Positions 48,887-58,000 of a DNA stretch of 64,000 nt are shown here, piece by piece. This DNA is from Leptospira neocaledonica (lineage in GTDB: Bacteria; Spirochaetota; Leptospiria; Leptospirales; Leptospiraceae). A model generated the notes under the pieces. It was not told where the DNA came from, made no database searches, and worked only from the letters and a program-made list of their open reading frames with translations. Position 1 is the stretch's first letter. Every line of letters begins with the position of its first letter. The translations under genes and the position numbers were made by a program. The stretch lies in assembly GCF_002812205.1 (NCBI RefSeq), contig NZ_NPEA01000003.1:62001-126000 (forward strand), given 5' to 3'.

Positions 48887-50064
48887 GTAATCTTTCCAAA
48901 CTTGTATGTTTGGCATTTCTACTTTTATTCTCTAATTCTTTATTCGCAGATCAAATCCCAAATAAGATCAAAATAGGAATCTTATCTAAATATTCTCCGG
49001 ACACGGTCCGTATCATTACGAAAAATTCTAGAATTCAATATTCAGGAAAAAATAGTTTAGAAAAAGATAAAACGATTTTGATCCGAGCAGAAGAAGATCA
49101 AATCAGAATTATAGACGGAACCAGGAACTCAAGAGCGGAACATATTCTATTTTCCGGTGGAGAATATGAACTCGAAGTTCCTAAAGATCAGAGCCCTAAA
49201 AAATATCGAGGAGATCTGGAAATATCGTCTTCGAAAGGAAAACTAAAACTTATACTTATCGTTCCATTAGAGGAATATGTATTGATCGGAATGATTTCAG
49301 AATTTGGGAATCTACTTTATCCTAAGAACGAAAAGATTCCGAATGCAAACTGGAAACAGGAATACACAATAGCTGCGTTAGCAATGATCCGTTCTTATGC
49401 GCTCGCAAACCTAGGAAGACATTCCAAAGAAGGTCACGATCTTTGCGATCTAACTCATTGCCTTCAATTTTCAGGAAAATTAAAAAAGGAGAATATAAAC
49501 TTCTCTCCTTCTAAAAAAATAATTCTGCAAGACAAAGGTGGAAAAGTGTTAGAAACATTCTTTCATTCTACCTGCGGAGGAAATTTATCTTCTCCTTCTG
49601 TTCTTTGGAAAAATTTTAAAAATCCTCAATACTATAGATCGGGTCCCGATACCAAGGGAGGGGAAGTACAATGCAAAAATTCTCCGTATTTTTCTTGGGA
49701 AACTTTTATTTCAAAAGAAGAAATCGAATCTGCCCTGGAAACAAAACAGATAACCGAATTAGAACCTAAGTATTCTGAATCCAGAATAACTTCCTTAGAA
49801 TATAAGGATTATTCGGGAAAAAAGAATATCCAAGCCTCCGAATTTTTATCTAAAATCGGTAAATCATTAGGCTGGAATAAAACCAAGAGTAACGATTTTA
49901 AGATCGAAACAAGCGCTCGAGGATTTTATTTAAAAGGAAAAGGATTCGGACATGGGATCGGTCTTTGTCAATATGGCGCAAGAGAAATGGCGTTTCGAGG
50001 AGCGAAATCAGAAGAGATACTTCAATTTTACTTTCCAGGCGCGGAACTGAGGCAAATCCCTTGA
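48883..50064 (+). CDS. SpoIID/LytB-domain protein
   Basis: 393 residues with a signal peptide (LVCLAFLLLFSNSLFA). The SpoIID domain is marked by VPLEEYVLIGMISEFG, IAALAMIRSYALANLG, CDLTHCLQFSGK, FFHSTCGGNLSSPSVLW and the C-terminal GKGFGHGIGLCQYGAREMA. SpoIID enzymes cut glycan strands lacking stem peptides; outside spore formers they act in general wall remodelling. Periplasmic. It overlaps the ferredoxin gene and is overlapped by the HExxH gene. Confidence 0.92.
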   Translation: MSNLSKLVCLAFLLLFSNSLFADQIPNKIKIGILSKYSPDTVRIITKNSRIQYSGKNSLEKDKTILIRAEEDQIRIIDGTRNSRAEHILFSGGEYELEVPKDQSPKKYRGDLEISSSKGKLKLILIVPLEEYVLIGMISEFGNLLYPKNEKIPNANWKQEYTIAALAMIRSYALANLGRHSKEGHDLCDLTHCLQFSGKLKKENINFSPSKKIILQDKGGKVLETFFHSTCGGNLSSPSVLWKNFKNPQYYRSGPDTKGGEVQCKNSPYFSWETFISKEEIESALETKQITELEPKYSESRITSLEYKDYSGKKNIQASEFLSKIGKSLGWNKTKSNDFKIETSARGFYLKGKGFGHGIGLCQYGAREMAFRGAKSEEILQFYFPGAELRQIP

Positions 50065-50780
50065 GACCTATCCTTATATCATCTCTATTATATTTATTTT
50101 TTATAATATTCTTCTTCGAAGCAGCGAGCGCTCAGGCAGCAAGAAGAAAGATAGAAGGATTCGAATTTTACTTTTTAGACGACTGGAATAAACAGAAAAA
50201 TCCCGACAAATTACTCGAAATATTTGCAGATAAATTCGTGACCGAGATCCGATCCGAATCGGAAAGATTAGAAAAAAGAATTCCCCAAGATGTTCGAATA
50301 TTTATCTCAGAAAACTCCGAGGTGTTTAGAAAATATTCAGGTCAATCCGGGAGCGTAGCCGCTTTCTATTCTCCTGAAAGTAATAAATTCTTTTTTCAAA
50401 ATCCGGAAAGTTTGGCTAAAAGAGGAATTTTAGATACGGTGATCAAACATGAGATCTGTCATTTTTTAGCTCCAGAATCTAAATCTGAAACTTCCTTCTG
50501 GATGCAAGAATCTTATTGTGAGTCTCTGTATCCAACAAATCCGAAACCTACATCTGTAGATCTTAAGTTTCCTTGGAGTTGGGAAAAATTCGACGAAGAA
50601 TGTATCAAAGAAATCCAAACAAGAAACGGGGCTAAAAAGAAGATCTTATACCAGAAACTTTTTCTCTGGGGCTCCTGGTTTTTAAAAACAAAAGGGGAAG
50701 CACGATTTCGAGCTTTTATAGAAGCTCCAAATCCTGAAATCCAAAATATATATTCACAATTTATAAAGTCGAGGTATTAA
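50061..50780 (+). CDS. Exported HExxH metalloprotease-like protein
   Basis: 239 residues from a TTG at 50061, which overlaps the previous stop as TTGA; GAGG lies nine bases upstream. Only this start gives the signal peptide (LISSLLYLFFIIFFFEAASA). The zinc site is HEICH at residues 130-134 with Glu150 in FWMQES as third ligand, as in peptidase-MA/gluzincin families. Substrate unknown. Given the murA and SpoIID partners, a wall or envelope substrate is plausible. Its stop overlaps the convergent DUF2138-like gene by four bases. Confidence 0.75.
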   Translation: MRPILISSLLYLFFIIFFFEAASAQAARRKIEGFEFYFLDDWNKQKNPDKLLEIFADKFVTEIRSESERLEKRIPQDVRIFISENSEVFRKYSGQSGSVAAFYSPESNKFFFQNPESLAKRGILDTVIKHEICHFLAPESKSETSFWMQESYCESLYPTNPKPTSVDLKFPWSWEKFDEECIKEIQTRNGAKKKILYQKLFLWGSWFLKTKGEARFRAFIEAPNPEIQNIYSQFIKSRY

Positions 50781-52576
50781 AAGACCTTCAACTTTCCCCA
50801 ATCTTCGTTTTCTTTTCCTGAACCGAAAGAGATCATCAGTCTTTCATAAACTTTCAGTTTATCTAAAATAGGCTGCACATCTCTATCAATTGTTTTGGAA
50901 GTATATTCAGAAGAACCTTCTGCTCCATACAAATAGAAACTTTTGAGGTCATCCAAAATTCCTGGCACACGGACCACTAAATGATGCGGATAATAAGCCA
51001 ATTCTTTTGCAGGACCGGAAGAAAATAGATCTGCTTGGTTAGGTCGATTTCCATTTCCGGAAGAGACCGTTTCTTCTGCACTTTTCCTATCGGAAGCTAA
51101 GTATTTCCAATTTCCCACTTTCAAAGATGCAGGAGTATAGAAGCCACCTTTTCTCAAAGGATAAGATTCCAAATTCGTATTTTGATAAGAAACTTTGATA
51201 GGATTGCCAACTTTGAAAATCGCTTTTAAAAGTTTATCATCTGGAACAGAAGCAGGTAGAGAAATCCCAAATCTCGGATAAATCATACCCGACTTGTATT
51301 CCAATCCGTTAAAGCTTAGAGCAATCCCTTTTTCAGAACCAAAGTATTGTTCATGGACCCCCGCGTTTTTACCGAATGCATTTAAACCTTCTCCAAACTC
51401 TTCCCATTCTCCGCTTATGGATTCTAAAGATTTCCAAACTTCAGAAGGTTTTAATTCTTCCGAATAGAATACTAAATTTGTTTCTCGAGGTAATACTTTG
51501 GAAAGAGCGGGACCGGAACTAACAACTTGGTTTTTCTCTCCACCTATCTTATAAACTTTTCCTTCCAAATTTTTTCCAGATTCCCAACCTAAGAGTAAAG
51601 CTACTCCTGAATTTCCAAAAGAAGGTTTAAGGAATGGAGCAATTAAAGAATCGGTTCCCGCATAGAATAAGATCTTATTTTCTTTTTTAGAAGTTTCCTT
51701 TCTTAAAACATCAAAACCACTTTGGTTACCTAAAGAATCACTATTTGCAGAAGAAGCAAGGTCCAAAGATTTTTCCAATAGTTCTTCTGAATCTGTGAGA
51801 ATGATAAAATCTCCCAGAACAATTGCTAAAATTTTTCCAGAACCAAATTCGTATTTAAATGCTTCCAAGTTTCCAAATTTTTCAGAGCCAGCTGCAAATT
51901 GATCGGCATAATCATCCGCAGAATGTGTATTTTCAGAACCAGTAGGAGTATAATATCCTTCTTCTGTTTGTGGAGGAGTTTGAGGTTTTTCTTCCTTAGG
52001 AGCTTCTTTAATTACAATCTTTTCTCCCTTGAATGCAGTGATTAAACTTACTCCCAACTTGGAACTTGCACTCGCCTTACCCACGAGCAGAAAATTAGAT
52101 TTAGGGAATATTGCTGCGGCAACAGGTCCATCAAATAAAGCCGCCAACCTGGATGGTTTGGTCATTACACCCGCTTTTGCTTCTAATAAATATAAAACAG
52201 AACTGATCTTTCTAAGTTCAGGCAAGGTGAGAATTTTCTGAAAAGTACCATCTTCGGAAAGTTCTCTTCCTAAATTTGTTTTTTCTAGGTCTTCTACAAA
52301 TTCTTCCGGGCGATATATTTCCACTAGAACGTTTGCTTTTTTAGGAATGAGGAGAGCTGGATCTTTGATCGAGGAGTCAATGGAATATCCTTTTAAAGAA
52401 AGATAGAAGCCGATTGCTAAAAACACGACTCCCGCTCCCGCTGGGGCACCTACTTTAGGATCTTTCAATATGTTTTCCCTAAATCCGATCTTAAAATTTT
52501 CCAATGATTCTTTCGAAAAAAGACCTTTGATTTTAGGAATTATTTTTGTTTTGAAAATTTGGATGCAAGTTCTCAT
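50777..52576 (-). CDS. DUF2138-like (YfaA-type) membrane-anchored protein
   Basis: 599 residues. A single membrane segment (about 45-62, GAGVVFLAIGFYLSLKGY) anchors a large periplasmic body. Size, position beside an alpha-2-macroglobulin gene and general build agree with E. coli YfaA (DUF2138). A Pro/Glu/Thr-rich low-complexity stretch occurs near residue 195 (PKEEKPQTPPQTEEGYY). The family has no known activity. Last gene of the cluster; the start is one base from the end of the transpeptidase-like gene. The family call leans on context and is less sure than the others. Confidence 0.6.
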   Translation of the reverse strand: MRTCIQIFKTKIIPKIKGLFSKESLENFKIGFRENILKDPKVGAPAGAGVVFLAIGFYLSLKGYSIDSSIKDPALLIPKKANVLVEIYRPEEFVEDLEKTNLGRELSEDGTFQKILTLPELRKISSVLYLLEAKAGVMTKPSRLAALFDGPVAAAIFPKSNFLLVGKASASSKLGVSLITAFKGEKIVIKEAPKEEKPQTPPQTEEGYYTPTGSENTHSADDYADQFAAGSEKFGNLEAFKYEFGSGKILAIVLGDFIILTDSEELLEKSLDLASSANSDSLGNQSGFDVLRKETSKKENKILFYAGTDSLIAPFLKPSFGNSGVALLLGWESGKNLEGKVYKIGGEKNQVVSSGPALSKVLPRETNLVFYSEELKPSEVWKSLESISGEWEEFGEGLNAFGKNAGVHEQYFGSEKGIALSFNGLEYKSGMIYPRFGISLPASVPDDKLLKAIFKVGNPIKVSYQNTNLESYPLRKGGFYTPASLKVGNWKYLASDRKSAEETVSSGNGNRPNQADLFSSGPAKELAYYPHHLVVRVPGILDDLKSFYLYGAEGSSEYTSKTIDRDVQPILDKLKVYERLMISFGSGKENEDWGKLKVF

Positions 52577-52577
52577 T

Positions 52578-53672
52578 TTATTTACCTGATTTTATTGCAG
52601 AATTTTTACTTTTTGGATCGATCTTATCCAGAAGAATCGAAGCCAAGGATTTGGCCTGATTCCCTCCGGAACCATTGTCCACGAAAACGGTTAGTACATA
52701 CAATTTTTGATCTTTACGAAAAGATAATACTGTCCATCCGTGGGTTTCATACTTGTGCATAAATTTAGTTCCAGTTCCGGTTTTTGCACCCAGGATTTCC
52801 ACGTTTCCATTTTCAGAAATATTCAAATCCTTTAATGTTCCTGATCTCGGAACCTCGGAAAGAGCAGAAACGATCCATCTCAAATCCTTTCCTGTATAAG
52901 GATTATCTTCCGATCGAATAGGCTTTCGATCCGGTCCCCAATAAGGAGAAAGTCTAGGACCTTCTTTCCAAATAGAAGCGTACAACTGTGAAATTTTCAA
53001 AGGACTTAAAAGAAGCCCACCTTCTCCAATAGAAGCCGCTACTTTTCGCAAGGGGCTGATAGAAGTAAAATTTGTATCAGAAGGTTCTATATAAGAATCC
53101 AATCTAGATCGAGTGGATTTTCCCAAACTCCAATCCTCGTACAATTTGGAATAAAACAGATCAGGGTCGGATGAGGCATTCGTTAAAAAATATACATTGC
53201 ATGATTGAACTAATGCAGATCTGAGATCCATTTCTCCATGGCCTTTTGCCAAGGAACATCTCAAATACTCTTTTCCGTTTTCATCCTGAGGCAAATGGAA
53301 TGTGTTTAGATCCGATTTAATCGGAGCTAAATTTTCTTTAGGATAAAATCTACCCTTGCATAAGACCTTTTTTTCAGGAGAGAATCCAAGATTGTCTTTG
53401 TATTTTAATAAAGTTAAAGCTGAAAAGGTTTTTACTAATGAACCGGGAGGTAATTTTTTTGAAACTGCTATCTCCGGTCTGTAAATATATTCTACTTTTC
53501 CGGATTCAATTTCCATCAAGACTACAGAAGATGTAGAATTTTTAGATTCGAATTCTTTTACCGTTTCATCCAAATACGAGTAAGAAAATTTCGGTGCCGC
53601 TCCGATTCCAACCGCGCAAAGAAAGAGCACAGCGCAAAGAATTCTGATTTTATAATATACTTTTGAATTCAT
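52578..53672 (-). CDS. Penicillin-binding transpeptidase-like protein (YfaQ-type position)
   Basis: 364 residues from the ATG at 53672; a TTG at 53681 forms a TTGA overlap with the previous stop and is the alternative. A signal peptide (ILCAVLFLCAVGIGA) precedes a serine transpeptidase / beta-lactamase fold: SLVK (active Ser and Lys) in LPPGSLVKTFSAL, SCN in LVQSCNVYFL and KTGTG in LGAKTGTGTKFM. All three motifs are intact, so an active D,D-transpeptidase or carboxypeptidase is possible. In E. coli the matching slot holds YfaQ (DUF2300). Confidence 0.82.
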   Translation of the reverse strand: MNSKVYYKIRILCAVLFLCAVGIGAAPKFSYSYLDETVKEFESKNSTSSVVLMEIESGKVEYIYRPEIAVSKKLPPGSLVKTFSALTLLKYKDNLGFSPEKKVLCKGRFYPKENLAPIKSDLNTFHLPQDENGKEYLRCSLAKGHGEMDLRSALVQSCNVYFLTNASSDPDLFYSKLYEDWSLGKSTRSRLDSYIEPSDTNFTSISPLRKVAASIGEGGLLLSPLKISQLYASIWKEGPRLSPYWGPDRKPIRSEDNPYTGKDLRWIVSALSEVPRSGTLKDLNISENGNVEILGAKTGTGTKFMHKYETHGWTVLSFRKDQKLYVLTVFVDNGSGGNQAKSLASILLDKIDPKSKNSAIKSGK

Positions 53673-53677
53673 TCCGA

Positions 53678-54394
53678 TCAATCCGGCTCTATCTCAAAAT
53701 TACCCAGATGATAAACTTGCTGGGCCCTGGTCATTGTGAATTGATATTGTTTTCTTTTTTCTCTGGGAGTTCCTTCATACAGAACTATATATACCTTGGC
53801 TCTGGTAACATGGGCATTAAACGGAGCATAATACTGTGCTTGGACTGCATAATTTCCGGGTAGAGCCTTAGACATGGTAAAAGTTTGAGGAGCGAAAGTA
53901 GCATCATCATAAACTAGATTTCCTCCAGACTTAGTGGAAGTATGGGCCCAGTAACACTTTTCCCCCGAAGGATCGATTACCCAAAGATCCGTATAACTCG
54001 AAGTATCCCAGGTCAGAACAACTTTGATATCTCGAGGAGGAACCTTTGCAAAAAAGCTGACCTTATCATAAGCCCTGCCTGCACGGACCTCCACCAGATT
54101 GTCTCCGGGAGAAGCCACAGTGCTAAAGGAAAACTTTCCGGCATACAAGGGCACCATCTGAGGAATACCATTGATAACTACCGTGACTTTCTCTGGGCTA
54201 ATACCTGTCACAGTTCCTGAAATTTTTTGGATTCTCTCGGTAGTAAAGCCGCCATTAGGAGAATCTATCGAAACAGCTTCTGCATTCAAATACATTATGG
54301 AAATCGAATATACTATGACAAAGGACGCAAGGAACCGTATTCCAAGACCTCTGCTCAACTTTCCAGAAGACATATTTGGATTGGAAAAAAACAT
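53678..54394 (-). CDS. DUF2135 (YfaP-type) exported protein, copy 2
   Basis: 238 residues; a shorter start at 54373 is possible. Signal segment (FLASFVIVYSISIMYLNAEA), then a bacterial Ig-like domain (SIDSPNGGFTTERIQKISGTV) and a DUF2135 domain (VVLTWDTSSYTDLWVIDPSGEKCYW, MSKALPGNYAVQAQYY, FTMTRAQQVYHLGNFEIEPD). It closely parallels the adjacent copy 1 throughout, so the pair arose by tandem duplication. The start is one base from the stop of copy 1. Confidence 0.85.
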   Translation of the reverse strand: MFFSNPNMSSGKLSRGLGIRFLASFVIVYSISIMYLNAEAVSIDSPNGGFTTERIQKISGTVTGISPEKVTVVINGIPQMVPLYAGKFSFSTVASPGDNLVEVRAGRAYDKVSFFAKVPPRDIKVVLTWDTSSYTDLWVIDPSGEKCYWAHTSTKSGGNLVYDDATFAPQTFTMSKALPGNYAVQAQYYAPFNAHVTRAKVYIVLYEGTPREKRKQYQFTMTRAQQVYHLGNFEIEPD

Positions 54395-54395
54395 C

Positions 54396-55067
54396 TTAGG
54401 ATTCCGGATCTATCTCGAAATTCGCAATATGATATACTTGCTGGGAACGTGTCATCACGAACTGAAATTGTTTTCTTCTTTCGTTCGGCTTTCCTTCGTT
54501 CAAGACCACATACACATTTACTCTGGTGACCGGCTTATCATAAGAACCGTAATACTGCACTTGGATGGAATAATTCCCTGGTAATGCCTTGGACATGGTA
54601 AAAGTTTCAGGACCATATCCATCCACTACGTCCACATCCAAATTTCCTCCGGTCTTAGTGGAACGATTTGCATAAAAACATTTTTCTCCCGTAGGATCCA
54701 AAACCCAAAGATCGACATCAGTCGCCGTGTCCCAAGTAAGAACCACTTTGATATCTCTAGGTGGAACGGCTGCGAAGAAAGAAACTCTATCGCTTGCGTT
54801 GCCTGCTTTTACTTCGATCAGATTTGTTCCTGGAGCAACTACTGTGCTTAAGGAAAATTTTCCGCCTTGTAAACGGATCATCTGAGGAATTCCGTTAATT
54901 ACAATAGTCGCTTTTTCTAGATTTCCACTAACAGAACCGGAAACAGTTTGGATCCTTTCAGTAGTGAAACCACCATGAGGAGAATCTATAGTCACAGTCT
55001 GCGCGAACGTAGCAGATCCAAAAAGTAAAAGGAAACTTAGAAGTAGATTATTGAACGTTGATTTCAT
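54396..55067 (-). CDS. DUF2135 (YfaP-type) exported protein, copy 1
   Basis: 223 residues with a clear signal peptide ending in FAQ. It has the same layout as copy 2: an Ig-like domain with IDSPHGGFTTERIQTVSGSV and DUF2135 with VVLTWDTATDVDLWVLDPTGEKCFY. The AGGAG ribosome site and ATG lie inside the end of the alpha-2-macroglobulin gene (20-base overlap), so the two are coupled. E. coli has a single YfaP at this place. It probably works with the macroglobulin in the periplasm. Confidence 0.88.
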   Translation of the reverse strand: MKSTFNNLLLSFLLLFGSATFAQTVTIDSPHGGFTTERIQTVSGSVSGNLEKATIVINGIPQMIRLQGGKFSLSTVVAPGTNLIEVKAGNASDRVSFFAAVPPRDIKVVLTWDTATDVDLWVLDPTGEKCFYANRSTKTGGNLDVDVVDGYGPETFTMSKALPGNYSIQVQYYGSYDKPVTRVNVYVVLNEGKPNERRKQFQFVMTRSQQVYHIANFEIDPES

Positions 55068-58000
55068 CGTCTGAACTCGCTCCTGTTACTTCTGAATAAT
55101 ACATTAAGGAAGCTCTGGCTGGAATTACCTTGTACTTCCCTCCTACTTCTGCTCTGATAAAATATCGGACCTTAAATTCTTTTGTAGGACCTCCTACAAA
55201 GAATACGGCTCTATCGTCGTAAATCTGCCGACTTAGATATTCCATCTTCAGATCGCCTGCATAATACTCTGCATCTCTTTGTAAGAATGAGAATCCGGGC
55301 AGTAGTGAATCTTCTACTTGGTAATAAGAGTCTGCGTCTCCTTCTTTCTGGACTGAAACTTCTACCATTACCAAATCACCCGGCTGGAAAGTTTTAGATT
55401 CTACTGGAGTGATATCATTCGATTCCACTTTTAACTTATAGTAGGTCCGTTTTACTTTGATTCCATTAGAATATGTTTGGATCTTCTTACTTCGATCCGT
55501 GTAGTATAAGGAAGCGGTTGCATAAAGTACAGGCCCATCCTTTTTCAAAACTTCAACTTTGTTCGGCCCGGAGCGGATCAACTCGGAAGGAATCGGGATC
55601 TTATACAACTCTCCTTGCTCGGACTTAGGAGGAAGAGTTACGGTTTTCAAACTGGTTCCGTTCAATATGATCTCTACATTTGCAGGAGTTTCCGATTCAC
55701 GAATAGAAGCCAAAAACTCAGACAGTGCCAAGACCGCAGCAGATGTATCTCTTGAGTTATTCCAGGCCAATTCGATACGATTGGATAAAAGAGAAGAAGC
55801 AAGATTTGCAAGAATGACCTTATCTTCTCCCAATCGAACTCCCGCGCTCAAAAGTGCGGAAATTGTTTCAATCCTATCTTCTTCCCAGCGAGGGTTTTTA
55901 CCGTAAGAAGTGAGTTTGAAGAATGGCTTTTTGCCGAATCCACTGGTCTCCACTCCTTTTTTAAACCAGGTAGAGGCTTCCGCTTTCTTACCTTTATTAG
56001 CTAATGTTAATGCAAGCAATGCTTGCCCGTATTGGTTCAGCTTAGCGGACGATTTTACTAAACCGTCCAAAATCGAATCTTCTAAATTACCACCTTCACT
56101 TAAAGAAAAGATAATATATGCCTTTGCATTCGGGGAAAGATCGCCCTTACCCAAAACATCATACAAATAAGCTCTGGCTCGGCTCAATACTGGAGCAGGA
56201 ACCTTGGCTCCGTTTTTCTGACTAACTGCCAATCCCCTATATACATAGGCAGACATCAGAACATCACTTTCCACACCGCCTTCAAACCAACCGAATCCTC
56301 CATCAGTGCGTTGGAGTTCCGACACTCGTTTTAATCCTATATCTATCATCTTAGGAAGTTCTTTCCTAAGTCTCTCATTGATGAAACCGGCCTTTTGAGC
56401 GGATAAAAGAGGATAGAATCTACTCATAGTTTGTTCCACACAACCATAAGGGTAATCTGCAAGATAATCCAGAGACTGCCTTAAAGCTGGTAAGGAAGCA
56501 GGACTGAGTCGAACCTCCAAACGAGGGTCTCCTAATTCTTTAGGCGCTTCTAAGTTTAGAACTCCTGAATGTTCTCCTTCTTCCATTCCTAAACTATCCG
56601 AAATAGTTTTAGGCAATCCCCAAGTCTTGAGTGGGATTTCAGATTTAAGTAAATCTTGGTAACCAGAGGCCGCCGCAAGAATGCTGATCTTCGCGGATTT
56701 GATTTTAGGATCTGCAAGAGTCTGCACATCAAAATGTAGAGATTGGTTTTGACCTGGCTCCAAATTGATTGTAGTTTCGGAGTTTCCTAAAATTTTTGCG
56801 CCTTCTGCTTTTACGGTAACCTTAATAGGAAGTTTGCTTGGAGATTGATTAGAAATCGTAGCGGAAACTTTTTGAGTTTCCCCCTTGATGATAAATCTTG
56901 GCATTCCACCTAAGATCATCAGATCTTTTTTGGTAACAAAACTGGTTTGACCTCTTCCTACTTTAGTGTCCGGAGTGATAGCGATTGCGGTCACTCTCCA
57001 AGAAGTCAAATTGTCCGGAAGATTAAAACTAACAGTAGCAGTCCCATCCGGCCCGGTTTTTACTTTTGCATTCCAATAACTTGTATCTTTAAAACGATCT
57101 CGCGCCTGGTCCTCGTTTTTCATCGCAGAATAAACGGAGTCTCCTTTTTTCCCCAAGGCTAGTTTTAATCTTTTATTTTCCGAATATCCGAAAAACTTAT
57201 AAGCGGATGCCAAAGTGGTCTGCACGTTATTTCTTCTTGGATGATAGAAGAATGTTCCTATATTCGGGGTCTTCTCCTCTTTGATCTGATAGATTGCCTC
57301 ATCCACTATTGCAAGAGAAACTTCCGCAGAAACTCCGTTGCCTCCAAGGCCCGTAGTTTTTAAGCGGATCTCAGCTTTATCACCGGGGCGATATACCTTA
57401 TGTCCTGGCTCTAAAGCTACTTTCAGGAATTTCTGCTCAGGAGGGGCGACCACTCTTACTTGGCTTTTATAAACATCATTTCCTGAAAACTGAACTGCAG
57501 ATAACGTGAAATTCGGACTCATTTCCGCAGTGATCGGAACCGCATATTTTAAAGCGTTTCCCTTCATCTTCACCACTTCTTTTTTGAAGATCCTATTTCC
57601 TTCTAAAGTCAGAACCATATGTCCGTTTGAAACGGGACTTAAGACCAGAATTTCCGCAGTGTCTCCTACGGAATAAATATCCTTACCAGGTTTGAGAGTA
57701 ATATCCTTGAAAGGAATTTCGATAGAATCAGAAACGGAAGAAGCCCAGAAGAATGTTTCGGACTTTGTAAGATTTCCGTTCGGATCCTTGGTCTCCGCGA
57801 CTAAAACAAATTGTCCTCTTTTAGGAATCGTGAAAGAAGCGGTCCCAACTCCAGAGGCAGAAGTCATCACAGACAAAGAAGAAATTTTAGAACGATTTGC
57901 CTCTTTTACAAATTGGATGTCTCGATTGTAGAGAATTAGATCCACATTTCGATTTCCCACCATTTTCTGGCGTTCTACTTCGCTCAAAGTTTTATCATAA

